DNA of 64,000 nt, taken from contig JAXCGZ010020825.1 of the NCBI GenBank assembly GCA_037179515.1, positions 98,501-162,500 of the forward strand. Direction: 5' to 3'. Under the pieces are notes generated by a model. That model ran no database searches. It was not told where the DNA came from and worked only from the letters and a program-made list of their open reading frames with translations. Positions 17,640-34,045 of the stretch are shown one piece after another. A program made the translations under genes and the position numbers. Each line of letters opens with the position of its first letter. Position 1 is the stretch's first letter. The stretch comes from Halocaridina rubra. Its lineage: Eukaryota; Arthropoda; Malacostraca; Decapoda; Atyidae.

Positions 17640-19140
17640 ATATTTTCTCCTAATAAGACGGCAAAGGTTGATTAAACTATCTCGTGCTGTCTCATTGCAG
17701 AAGGGAAAGGGAATATTTGGAGGTTGTTATCCCAACTTTTTGAGACAGGATTGGGTTTTCCAATGCTGTCTCAAGTTTATCTCCTCTAAATATCCAGAGA
17801 ACATGCTAGATGGCCCACTAGACCTCTGAAGGATTGAAGATTTATAAACTTAGGAATTTATCAGAGGAAAGCGATGGATGAACTTTAAGTGACTCCAATC
17901 GATTTTGGGGACATTTGCTACTAACATATTCTGGCTTCTATTTTGTAAAGTGTACTCTCTCTTCTTCCTGTTCTCTGCTTTGGCTAATATGTCCACCTGA
18001 AGTTTCATAACTAGTTCCTTGACTTTCTAAAATTATATTTTATAGAGTAACCATTCCAACTGCAGATTGATTTGACGAGAGAGTCCATCTTCAAGTATAT
18101 TTCTTACTTCAAAATTGATACTAAAATTGTGAGCTCCTTTTTCCTCAACATTATATTCATTGCTAGCAGCCAGTGTTTCGGGGGTCACAATCTCGCTAAT
18201 CCCTCCTCTTTTTATCCAGTGGACTACTGTTAGACTATTGCAGTGAAACTTGATATTTGCAGACCACTCCTAATGTCTTTATAATCATATGGAAGTGGTA
18301 CACATGTGATTACTAACTTTTGACTTCCTTCTGACTGTCTGAGGTGTGGAATCCTCAGCCTTCTCTTGAAGTGTCCATAAATATGTTTAGGGAGGGCAGT
18401 TGTGGGCACTGGGAAGCTTCTCCATAGTCCAGTAATTGCCATGAAATTTAGCTTCAAAATCTTTTCCCTTATGTAGTCATGGGTCATTCCTCTTTTTGTC
18501 CTTTTCTTGGTCTTCTTTATTCTTCTCTTTCAGCCTGGCTGCTTCCTCTAACCCCCCCCCCCCCTGGATGGGTCTATCTTCTCTTCATCAACCTTTCATT
18601 TCATTTCCAAGAAGTCACACTCTGGTTTAGCAAACAGACAGAGCAATTTCAAACTACACTTTTCCTATGCTAACAGTGACGTCCCCTAGCCACTCAATAA
18701 CATCCATTCCCTTCACCACATCAACACCACTGACTAATTTCACTTTCAACGGCATGAACTTTCAAAGGCATCCCAACCTCCACTAAAGCTACCCAACGTG
18801 TACCATGACATTTCACCTCTTTTTCCATCATGTAACTTTCTCTCTCACAGTTGAGCAGTCCATCAAAGCTCGCACTGCATTTCCACCTATAAAGACCTCA
18901 ACCACCGGTGATAAACAAATACGTGCTTGTACTCTGTTTAGTGAGTAACTGCTGGTGCAACAGCCCCCCTTATGTAGTTTACCTGGTCACACTGTGGCGC
19001 TATATGGCCCTCCTTTCCACAACGATAGCACACAGTCATTTTCTTTTTTTTACAAACCTAACCATATGAGTCCCTCCACACTGGCAGATGTGGTTAGAGG
19101 TTGTTCATTCAGGATAAGGGTTATTTTTCAAAGCTAGGAC
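17640..19140 (-). pseudogene. Degenerate LTR-retroelement gag-pro-pol remnant
   Basis: The minus strand carries a retroviral-type CCHC zinc knuckle at 18989-19030 (CYRCGKEGHIAPQC). A protease-like segment follows (VEVFIGGNAVRALMD, then GTRWVALVEVGMPLKVHA), then pol-like pieces with many stops and shifts, including FEAKFHGNYWTME near 18450. Polyprotein order gag-pro-pol is kept. The lineage cannot be fixed from what remains. It includes a poly-C run at 18552-18565. Confidence 0.55.
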
Positions 19141-21689
<2,549 letters not shown>

Positions 21690-22520
21690 TTTATCTTTCT
21701 CAATGTCCACTTAATGGTAACAAATATGTACATAATATCCCTTTCTCATTATAGATTTAGTTTATGTATGTCCTATGAATGATGTTGTGTTTGGTGTTTT
21801 AAAAGCTTTGATTGTCCAGCAATCATTCTGATTTACTCATCAGCTACAGCAACATCACCCATAGAGTACAAAATAAACAGAAAATTGCTGAGTATTAGTG
21901 TATCTGGGGTTTATATAGCTGTTGCTTTGTATTGTAATCATTACTAACGCTATTCAACTTAATATCCTGTTTCTCACAGTTAATAGTTTACAGATGCTGC
22001 TGTTTGTAACTATAACAGTGACTGGATTTCAATTATCGGTAGTCTAAATATAATATAGTTAGTATTAATTTTTACACAGTCTAATATTTAGAATCATTTC
22101 TAATCAGCTGTAATATTTAATAATCAAAATAGCATTTATATGTTTTCTTTAAATAGAATTCATAAGATACTGATCATTACTTGCGATGCTAATGATGTGT
22201 TGTGTGCTACATATCACTAAAATCTTTCAAACCATTATTTTATAGCCATTACTTTGGCATTATATGTATATTATAGCCAGCAAATGATATAAATGGTTCA
22301 TGTGGCTTGTAGATGGGCTGTATTTTGATCTTTCCACCCTGCTATGACGAGGGTGGGGCAGATCTCAGGGAAATACCTCTCTTAATATTATTTAGAAGTC
22401 GTTTCATGCTAGGTGGAAAACATTTAGCTTGGGACATGGAACTTTATGGCATCCATTGTGTTTTTAGGGCAGAAATTATAAGATGGAGCAGAGTGCTTTG
22501 GTATCGTGAGAGGGGATGAA

Positions 22521-22650
22521 TCTATCTATCTACCTTGGCTGTCTCCCCATTTGGGGGGTAGCCGACATAAAAAAAGAAACAATAAGGGGATTACTTTGCT
22601 CTTTGGGCAATGACGAGGGACCTAGCGACCGTTCAGATGGCACTGCTGAG
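22521..22650 (-). mobile_element. RTE-like LINE 3' tail (solo)
   Basis: On the minus strand it ends with a hairpin (GGCT..CCCC..GGGG..AGCC) followed by AAGGTAGATAGATAGA. The same tail ends the RTE-like element at 48456-49247, with near identity through the conserved internal part (AATAAGGGGATTACTTTGC). Only the 3' UTR is present, a typical severe 5' truncation. Confidence 0.75.
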
Positions 22651-22768
22651 ATGAATAACACTTTAAAAGTATTATGGTATTTTTTTTTCTACAAGGCACT
22701 AGACATAATGAGGCCAAACATTTTAAACTTGGGTATTGTTGAAGAAATCACAAAGAATAACCCAGTTG

Positions 22769-22955
<187 letters not shown>

Positions 22956-24043
22956 TCTCAATACCAGTAAATCGATAGTAAACTGTATATTTTCTCCACC
23001 ACTACAGTTGACTTATTATATGAGCGAAATTAGATGTATAAAATGCCCTCCAACAAATAGCAGACAGACATTACACAATAGGCTAAAAAAAAAAAACTAG
23101 CTGAAGAAGCGGACAACAGGCAGGTAGACTATGTTCAACCTAGAGTGCACCTTTTAGAGTTTTTAAATGTCTTCTTGGATTTTACAGAGTTGACAGGAAG
23201 TGATAATTTTACATTGCACACTAGAACTAGGTCGTATATTTGCTAAGAGTGAAAACTGTCAGTGCTAAAAGCAACCTTAATTATGAGGCAAGAAGTGATG
23301 AGAAACAGTTAATCAGAAGCTGAAAGGGTGTCAAATGCATAAGGCTATTGGGAAAGCTCGGGATCAGTAGTGCATTTCCTTAAGGACTTGGGACTGTTCA
23401 GACAGGCACCTTAGAGAATAACAACAACAGTAGGAAGAATAATACAGAAATTTTCCTCTGAATAGGTTACACTTTGATATCCATGGTTGCTTTATTCACA
23501 GATGCAATATATTGCCAAAACTTTGTTCTTAATAGCAGCCTTCACTGTGATGTTTAGAGCATCTCTTTGCTACAAACTTACTTTGTGTAGTACGTACCAT
23601 GCATACAGTGTAAGATCCATGTCTCAAGTTGAATAAGTTTCATCCAGAGTGAATTTACTTCATGCTGATATAGAGAGAGGAGTGACTTCAATGATAAACT
23701 CTTTGTTTTTTCAGACAGTTTGAATAATACACAGAAGATTTCATAAAAGCACATCTTCATTTGCACTGTCATAAATACTGTACTATATCGCATAGCTTAT
23801 GCTCTCCAATCGGCTTTGCTCTCATAAAAAAAAAATTATTAATGAAAACAGGTTATCTAATTATTTAAAGTATAGGAGAACAGAGATAATTGTGTGATAA
23901 AAGTTTATATGGTATTTGCATGAGCAACATATAACACTTCTCAGTAATAATATTTCATTCATTCAGTTGAGGAACATAATGTTATCAGAAGTAGGTAACT
24001 AGTGTAGAAAAGAAAGATTATCTGACTCGGCTTTCTTCTAAAG

Positions 24044-24207
24044 GTGGGGCTGGAATTGGCAGAAGTAGTACAACGAGCATCAAGGCGAGGTTCTCTTGCT
24101 TCAGACGATGGGGGTCATCTCAGACCTGATGAATATCCAATTAACCGATATAGATCTCGATCACCATCACCTTCCAGAGGCTTCCAATCACCAACTCCAC
24201 CTCACAG
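24044..24207 (+). CDS. cac: cacophony C-terminal tail exon C
   Basis: A 164-nt exon starting in phase 0 after TTCTTCTAAAG and ending in phase 2 at CACAG|GTCAGT. It encodes VGLELAEVVQRASRRGSLAS, then DDGGHLRPDEYPINRYRSRS and PSPSRGFQSPTPPH. The Arg-Ser/Ser-Pro repeats continue into the next exon and are typical of the arthropod cac tail. RRGSLAS is a basophilic kinase-type site (inference). Confidence 0.9.
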
Positions 24208-25515
24208 GTCAGTGATGTAATCAGCTGATTTTTAAGACAATTAAATGCAAGGCAGTGATAATTATTCTAGCAACAAAGAGCATTCTTCATTAAAACCTTA
24301 CCGCCTTAATTCATATCACCCCCATCTGAATAGTGATAGAGATTTCAAATAAGGAAACTTTTTCAAAAGCTAGTCATATTTTGTTTTTGTAACTTCAAGG
24401 AAATCTTAAATCAAACAATATCAGTGACGTGAGGATTACAGCAAGAGTGGCATAAGTACTGATAAGCTGAAATAAATATTTCGGTATAAGTAAATAGCAA
24501 GTATATTTAAGCAATCTGTGCTATCTAATTTTTTTATGACACATTTGGATAGAGAGTCAAAGATAAAAATATCCCTATAACGAACTGAGAGTTCGTATTT
24601 ACAAAGGAGCAAAGTTGGTTTTAAACTTCATGGCGAACTAAGTGATACCTCTAGCCTTTTAGGAGGGAAGAGGGATTGTTTGACTTCTCTTTTGAAATTG
24701 ACCATCTACGTGGATGGGTTGTTAAAGAAATAAAAGTTATGACCTATTAATGTTTAGCAAACGATAGTACGTTAATTGTACGGTATGGTGAGGAACTCTC
24801 CGATTCTGAGAATTTCTTGGTTACTAAAAAAGTTGGTAGAAATGATAGAATGGCCTTTGAAAGATGAAAATGCTATAAATAGTTATATAGTGTACAAATG
24901 AAGATGCAAAACCAGCTTTAAGCATGGTAACTTTATGTGAAGAGAGAATATTAGAAAGGAATACATAGTGAAAATATGGATTGAGTCACTGAGGAGTAGA
25001 ACCCAGACTTCTATCTTTATGTAAAAGGATGCAATGACCTAATATAGAGAGTATAGAGATTGTTTAAAAAAGTTTTAAATGACTAGAAACCACTTTTGAT
25101 TAATATGGTGTAAGTGATAATTTGAAGGCTTTAAACGTGAATAGTTCACAGATTATATTTTTATGAAGATACACGTATACAATACTATCAATGATAAAAA
25201 GAAACATTGGTTGTAGACTACGTGTGAAGTACAAGTGCAGAATTGAATAGTATGAAAAGGTAAGAAGAAAGTTAAATGCAGAGATTGATATTATGCAAGA
25301 ATCATACACTTATAAGACTGAGCTTACGAGAAGATGCGGGAATAAGAGCTTTTGGTATAGAGGGAAACAAATTCATTAGGCTATTGCTGTGAGGGATTAT
25401 AATCATACATAGGGAATACAACAACAGTATATACTTTCATACTTTCAACATATATTTTATTGAATCCTCTGTATATATATTTAATATGATTTTGAAGGTC
25501 ATATACTTGCCTCAG
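24208..25515 (+). other. cac intron
   Basis: Unique AT-rich intron without recognised repeats, ending at ACTTGCCTCAG. Confidence 0.7.
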
Positions 25516-25664
25516 ACGTATCCGGTCTCCAACTCCAATTAGGAGGAGCCCCTCACCGAGACGTGCTGGACAGGGACCACATGACGTGGGCTTCAGTGAT
25601 GCTGTTAGTGATGTGGTGGACTTAGTCAAATATGATCACAATCACAAACGAGGTAGGCTACGAG
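25516..25664 (+). CDS. cac: cacophony C-terminal tail exon D, two possible donors
   Basis: Begins in phase 2 and encodes RIRSPTPIRRSPSPRRAGQG, then PHDVGFSDAVSDVVDLVKYD and HNHKR. Two in-frame donors lie 12 nt apart: GAG|GTAGGC after 25652 and GAG|GTATGT after 25664. Both leave phase 1, as needed for the exon at 30260. The downstream donor fits the GTRTGT consensus better and would add four residues (GRLR or equivalent). Confidence 0.88.
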
Positions 25665-27968
25665 GTATGTACAATTGAGCAGCCAGGCAGGTAACGATGA
25701 TGGTGTGATAATTGAGGTATGTACTTTTTCAAGTCATGATTTTGCTGGAAGCTAGTGAATATATTTTCCCTACAGTGTTACAACTAAATTATCACTCGTA
25801 TTCCTTAATCTGACAGATGTCTATATACTATTGATATGATTTTAATTTATGATAGTGTGCTTTATATTCCATTTTATGTATTCATTTAGTACCATTTTGT
25901 AATTAGATTCCATTGATGATGACTTAACAAATGGATTTAATTTTATGGTAACTGTTTCCTACGTTGTTCACTAGCTAAGGCATCTGTAATTATTGCAGTA
26001 ATTTGTAGGAAGATAACATTGGGTGACATTTTTCCCCATTATGTAAATGTCATTAAAAATTCTACATGCTGTTCTGTAACATGGCCTTCCATGGGATCTT
26101 ACAGTTCTGAGTATTGCAAGTGGATTCTGAATCACACATTGCTTTATTATCTCGTAAAGCTTGAGCATTTATGGTTAGATTAACATCTGTTTTGATTAAC
26201 GGCATATTAATAATTATTATGATGGTTTGGGAGAAGAATACTATTTTCACATGGTCGAATTTCATAGAAGAGAGCTAAAGGAATATCCTTGTCGTGAAGG
26301 AGAGAGAATACCACCATTATTTTCCCAGCATGTCATGGGATGTGGTTAATAGGGGAAGAAATAAGGATTTGTAGTTCCTCCCTTCATGAAGTTATTTTTC
26401 TTACAGCAAAGCAACAGATTAAATTGATAAGGACAGATTTCTGTACCTCGGCTCTTTTCTATGCAGTTGTTGCTAGTCCTTTAGCTTCAATGTGATATGA
26501 TGATCTGTATGAAAAAAAACTTCAATATAAATTATCTCTTTCAGTAGAACTGTGATCATATCATTTATAGCAAATGCAGCTTCTTTGTGCTTGCTTTGTA
26601 TTGTATACCACTTGTCATTAGCTTGAAAAAAATTAAAGTGCCAATATCTTCCTATAGTATTGCCGTATACAGATCATGACTCTAAAATAAATATCATTAC
26701 ACTGAGGCAGTAACCGTTCAGAGGTGCAGAAATACTTTTATTTTTTGCTGGATTCATTTATATTATGCTACTTCAGAGTAATTATAGCAGAGAATATAAC
26801 TACTGACTGTGATATGGTAATTGAAATATTGAAAATACACATAGTACAGTATGAGTCATTTAATATCTTTGTACGAGTTGTAGCACATTGCCATAGTAGA
26901 ACATTCCTTGCAGATAAACATCTTGTAAGACAGTAAGAGGGCAGATAGTAGAGAACAAATCTTCAGTAGCATTTGACTTTTTCTCGATGGATGTTAGGAA
27001 ACGCATTCTCAATACAGTATATGCATTCGATACAATAATCAAAATTTTCATCACAATTATTTTCTTCTTCTGGCATGTATAGAACACAATTACTAGTCAG
27101 CTCATAAGTTTCACTTAAGGTAACAACAGTTACTTCAGTGTGGCAGAATGAGCTATTGTTCATCTGCTCATTAAGCTAATAATCATAAACAGTGTTTACC
27201 TACAGTTCATCCTACACTGAAAGATAGTAAGCACTGAAGCAAGGAAAACTTTAAAACACTGTAAATAAGAAATGGAGATTTTACTCAGAACCGCAGAGAA
27301 AGTAAATTTACATGTACATATTGAGAGCAGAAAAGACCCAATATCATGAAATTCAGTAGTATACTTTATTTGGATGAAGTGGCACATCTGTTCCAAAGGG
27401 GCTAGCACAGCTTGTATCCCTCTAGTAATAGTTTTATTCCTATGCCATAGACAAGCTTTAGACACTATCCATTACCCTTTTTGTGTAGGAGGTCAGATAA
27501 GTGTCTACATGTAATATTTATCAACTTAAGGGGTAGGAACTCCAAAGAGCAATGTTTGTACTCAATTTATGGGGGTTGAGAAGTATTTACAGAGATGTTA
27601 GAGAAGCCTTTACTGGCTTAGTGCTGTTCTACCATCAAATACTGAAAAATTAATAGCTTGTCATTTAGGGGGAATCATATTCGTTTCTTTTCAATCATAT
27701 TATTGATCTCTGCATCTCTGAATATCATGAAAGAAATATTAATGCTAGCTATTAGATGTAATTATAATATAGTATTGGATGTGTTTTTTGTTACTGTGGA
27801 TGATGTGTACTTTTCACAGTTTTTAGTCATTATATTTAATGTGGATAATATCATCCCTAGACCCTTACATGTATAGTACAGTATGTCGTCTTATGTAAGA
27901 CAAGCAAGGTCAGTGTTTTGTATTTAATGATAATTAAGGCCTGATGCATGTTGTTTTATGCCTAAAAA

Positions 27969-28089
<121 letters not shown>

Positions 28090-28109
28090 TTTTTTTATTT
28101 ATTTATTTT

Positions 28110-29370
<1,261 letters not shown>

Positions 29371-30259
29371 GTAGAGTGCCATATTGTACTTATATGAATA
29401 GAAATATTGGGAATGTTGAATATGAATGAACATGTGATACTATTACGTGAATGTTTGTTTTAGATAATATAAGGAAAGCTTTGGATATAAAACTCTTATA
29501 TAGAAAGTTTGCTTTTACTGTGCTTTGTCTGATTAACAGTACATTACATGTAAAATATATTAAAATATTGTGCATGCTACGAATACCCAAGTGTTTGATA
29601 TGCTTTAGGCTATATGTTGCTTTTTATATTGCTACTTAACCTGGGGAAAGCATGGTTTTCTTAAATCTTTTGAATTTGTTAAGTATCATAATTTGCTTAA
29701 AGCATTCTTTATTAAATATGCAGACTAATCTCCCAAATATATACTGTATACTTTATATATGTATTTTTTTAATATTCTCCTATGAACCATACTAGATATG
29801 AGTCAAGTAATTTGTAGATACTTTCTAAATCTAGCTTGATATTGCACACCTTCAGTGTAAAATGTATGGTGTAATGGGTTTGTAAAATCTTATTATGGGT
29901 GATAAGTAAATTAATACAAAAATGTATGTTTAGCTATTTGCTGGCTAAAAGAACTTACTAGATATAGAGCTGATTTTGTCTGCAAGCCTTACACTGAACT
30001 GTAAATGCTTAAATAATGCTCTTACCGATAAGGAATGCAACACTTTGTTTGACTTAGTTTTATTATATACTTCAGTATTTATTTTTTTATCAGGTAAAAT
30101 ATTAAGTTTCATGTAAGAATTTGAAAATTTTAGCAATTACCATCAATATAGCATTCATTATTAAATAACTGCTACATATGACGATTAGTTTACATATTTA
30201 GATATTGCAAACTTGTAGTCATTTGCACCCTTACTCTTGAATATATGATGTTTTTACAG

Positions 30260-31143
30260 GTAAATTACATGGAGATGACTATGGAATAATGTCTCCTTTG
30301 AGGGGTCGCAGTCCTAGTCGACGGCGTGAGCCTTTACCTCCTCGACCGTGGGTTACACGAGATATTCGCTCTGCATCCAACAGCCCTGATCGTCATTTCA
30401 TTATAGGAAGACTGGCTACACGTTCTCGTAGTCCATCTCCACACTCTGGGCTTACAGGACATGCGGCACGCAGAGGCCGAATGTTAGAGAACTATGGCAC
30501 AGCTTCATTAGATCGTCGTTCACGCAGTCCTTCTCCTCATCGACGTGCAGGCTCTAGTTACCCAACCATACCTCAACGTCGGGGTGGAGGAAGAAGATTA
30601 CCTCCCACCCCCAACAAACCATCAACTCTTCACATAGGTCCACCTTCATCTCAGCCTCCTACTGGCCATCCTGGGTCAGGTCATCACACTCTTCCTGGTG
30701 CAAAGTCACCAACCAGATCACAGCCCATCAATTTCCCTAAACTGAATGCCTCGCCCACACATGTGCCCAAATTAGAAATGCCACCAGTGTTCCGAGAAAG
30801 AAGGACTCCACCAGTTACAGAGGGGAGCGCTCGGCCTCGTGTGCCTCCACCAGGAAAAGTTTTACCTCCTGGTGCTCTCCGCCGCCCTCCAATGGCACCA
30901 CTTAGAGACCAGTATCCTTATGAACGGCGGCCTGAGGAACCACTTAGTTTTGAACAAGCAGTGGCCATCGGGCGGGGCACCCGTCAACTGCCCTCACCAG
31001 CAGTGCCTAATGGGTACAAACCAGGGCGAGAGCGCGTGGTACCAAGGTTACCTGCTCCTGTTGGAGTACAAGGTGGTGGGGCACCTCGTAGAGGAGCCCC
31101 AGGTGTAAGACACAGTGACAGTGATGAGGATGATTGGTGCTAG
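30260..31143 (+). CDS. cac: cacophony terminal exon: Cav2 channel C-terminal tail
   Basis: Enters in phase 1 and is open for 294 codons to TAG at 31141-31143. It is the cytoplasmic tail of the arthropod Cav2 alpha-1 subunit, the presynaptic channel that triggers transmitter release. Landmarks in order: RS/SP-rich repeats; RRLPPTPNKPS (about 30592-30624), which fits the RxLPxTP ligand of RIM-binding-protein SH3 domains; INFPKLNASPTH; PLSFEQAVAIGRG; and HSDSDEDDWC at the end. The terminal DxWC is the PDZ ligand described for RIM and Mint partners. These blocks match the fly cac tail as I remember it. A possible 53-nt internal intron near the end is described among the findings. Confidence 0.96.
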
Positions 31144-31193
31144 TGGTTCCCACAGGGCGACGTGAGCCCCCACTGCCCCCAAAATGGTGTTAG
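31103..31193 (+). other. cac: Candidate exitron giving an alternative C-terminus
   Basis: CCCCAG|GTGTAAGA at 31102/31103 and TTCCCACAG|GG at 31155/31156 delimit a 53-nt segment. Its removal keeps phase 1 and replaces VRHSDSDEDDWC with GRREPPLPPKWC, stopping at TAG 31191-31193. Both tails end in Trp-Cys. The acceptor could also be joined directly to exon D (phase 1). Splice use is inferred; 53 nt is short for an intron. Confidence 0.4.
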
Positions 31194-34013
31194 TGGGAGC
31201 AACGGCACCCTGACTAGCAGTGCCTAGGAATAGTGAGGAGCACAGGACCTGGGCAGGGGAGGCAATGTAGCCACTTTTTAAAATGTGGCTTTTCTTCATA
31301 TTTGTTTTGTACCATATCCCCTACAAGTGCTTTATTTAAAACATAAAACAAATGTTCTGTGAAATCTGTGATATTTTAATATCACCATTATTGTAGCTCT
31401 CATATTTGAGAGTTGTATGAATATCAAAAGGAGCAGAATGAGATATGTCATTCCAGTTTGTCTGTCAGTTTAGCCATTGTTCATTAGACATAGTCTTGAA
31501 TACCAATTATTTATCTTTTCTTCTGGTTTAAACAGCTAGTTGGTTAGTAGGTTATAATATTTGCTATGGAGGCTTTTGTTCTCCCTGTCTTATCTCACAC
31601 GACAAGAAAATGCATCCGCCTGCCGAATCTCTAGTGCTGGCATACTTCATTCGTGGTAAGATTAACCATATTGGCATCTCTTACTACTGTCCTTCTTATT
31701 CCTAGCCATGCAGGTCTTAGTTTGTATTTTGGATATACTTGAGTCTATTCTCACCCTTTTAGTACATTTACCATCAACTGATGCATTAAGAATATTTATT
31801 TTATTTATTCACAAACTATTTGTTGGACGTTTCATGCCGCGAGAGTTCAGATTTAAGTGTAGGAACATCAACAATAGTGAAAACAAATAATTTGCATCTT
31901 TCATTGTAATTGTATTGCGAGGGTACTGATAAACCTAAGGATGACCAAAATACCATCTCTAGTTATACTCATAGTTTTAATCTTCAGTGGACAGTGGTGC
32001 CTTTTGTATCTCGTGTCCACATCGAAGGCATGTCCAGTATTGGTGAGGGGGTGGGTCTGCTCACGGTAACCCCTCCTTCCTGCTTTCCTGCCCCATCATA
32101 CACAAAATCATCAACTCATTTGATTTCATATTCTGTGTGATATGGTATAATTACTTTGTACAGGTTAGCATTTATTAAGTTTAATACAGAGTATGTATAA
32201 CCTTTTTCGAATTGTCATTACAGTATATGATACATTTTATAGAACTTTAAAATTTGTTAAGAATTAGCATCTAAACGAACTGTCTCTTGAGAAGACATAA
32301 ATGGCAGTACCATATATACAGATTAGAAGGAATGTTATAATATTGGCCTATATCATTCTCAAATTCAGTGAAGTTTGTGTCTATTGTGGGAACAAATTAC
32401 AGGAATATCTGTTTAAAAGTATACTGGCAAGATCAGCTTGGATAGGGGTATATTATAATTTAATTTAGTAGATTCATCCTTCCCATTTTGACCTTTTTGT
32501 ATGAAATGTCCTGCCTTATGTGAAGTGGTCCTCAAGGTGGGAGAGGGCCAATTATAGCACTTTGAACATGGAATTTAGGGATGATTTAGGTTTTCACGAG
32601 AGGTTTAGGGTAGCTGAAGAGACAAAGGGATTGTTTGGGAGTTGGATATCAAACCACTATAAAAATCTAGAATACTGAATAATTATAGTCTTTATTTGGT
32701 TGAGTATATTCCCTCAGTCAGACAAAGGACCGAGTTATTCAGCTTGCTTCTGAGTGTGCAGAAGTTATTTTAGATGCCTCATGATGTTCAGTACTGTATA
32801 GGGGACCTTACCTGGGTAAGAGTTCACTTGTATATAAATGATTGCTATGTAATCTGAGGTGGATTTGAACTCTGAACCCCAAAAACAGTGTATAGAAGTT
32901 GGTCATATTGAGTAGATTTTGCAAAAGGTAGCTTTATTCATTAAATTTCATAACATTTTGAATATTATCAAAATAGAGTTGACATGTACTTTAGGATGGT
33001 ATGTTGTACAGTATATGCCTAGAGTATGATACAGAAAATAACCATTTAATATTGAAAAAATTCCTTTTTAATCTAGAGCTACAAGTAGCTGTGAGCTCAT
33101 GAATCATCTTTGATCTCCATTTCATAGAGTGCTGTGTTTTGTATATTGTAGTTTCACCTACAGTAGTGAATTTTTTCACGGTATCCATCCTACTATCATT
33201 ACTGATTAAACTCTATGAGTATTAATATAATCTCTTTTGGTCACAGAACTCCTTTATTTATATAATTGAATTACAATCTTTTTGGTAGTAATAGTTTTTA
33301 TTATATAATGTATACAGAATGACCTACACTACTGACAAGACTTGTTTATTTGGCATCTATTTAAGATATGGTTTTGTACTCTTTTTGAAAGTTATTTTTT
33401 TTTTAATTTAATAATGTATTTTATATTGTTAATTTGACAGCCAAATGTCACATAAGGTAGAATGCCCAGTCTTTCACTAGCATGTAACTTGTAGATGGAA
33501 TTTACTTAAAAAAAAAAAAGAAATGAATGACTTAGAGTACTATAGAAATGCAATAGATGTTAGCAAGGCTTCAATATATCCAAATATTCATTTTTATATT
33601 TCACTAAATTTGTAATCAAAATATTAACAAGAATATCTGTTCCTTATTAGAACTAACAAATTCCAAATCAAGTGCCAGACTATGATATTCTACCAAATGT
33701 GGAATAAAATTCTCGAATCTACAGTGAAGTCCATTTACCTTTTTCATAAAATTTGGCTGTCTTTAATATTTCATCGTCATCTAATTGAGATTAATAAGAA
33801 TTTTTCATCTTCCTCTCATCTCATTATTAAATACATAATTGCCCAAAATGCCAATGTTAACGTGTTCCAGTATGTATATTCTTGAGCTGAAATGCACAGA
33901 GACACTTATTGTATCTATCCCCAAAACTCGTTGCTTCGTGTTTCTTTCAATTTCCACCTTGAGTCTTATATGAAAATTCTTATTTAAATTTGAGACTGAT
34001 ACATATACATAAG

Positions 34014-34045
<32 letters not shown>

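Noticed and set aside
31141..31221. Stop-codon readthrough of the cac TAG giving a 26-residue extension
   Set aside because: The frame is open to 31221, but the extension has no domain-like content and would mask the C-terminal PDZ ligand. The alternative splice ending in WC explains the coding-like sequence after the stop better.
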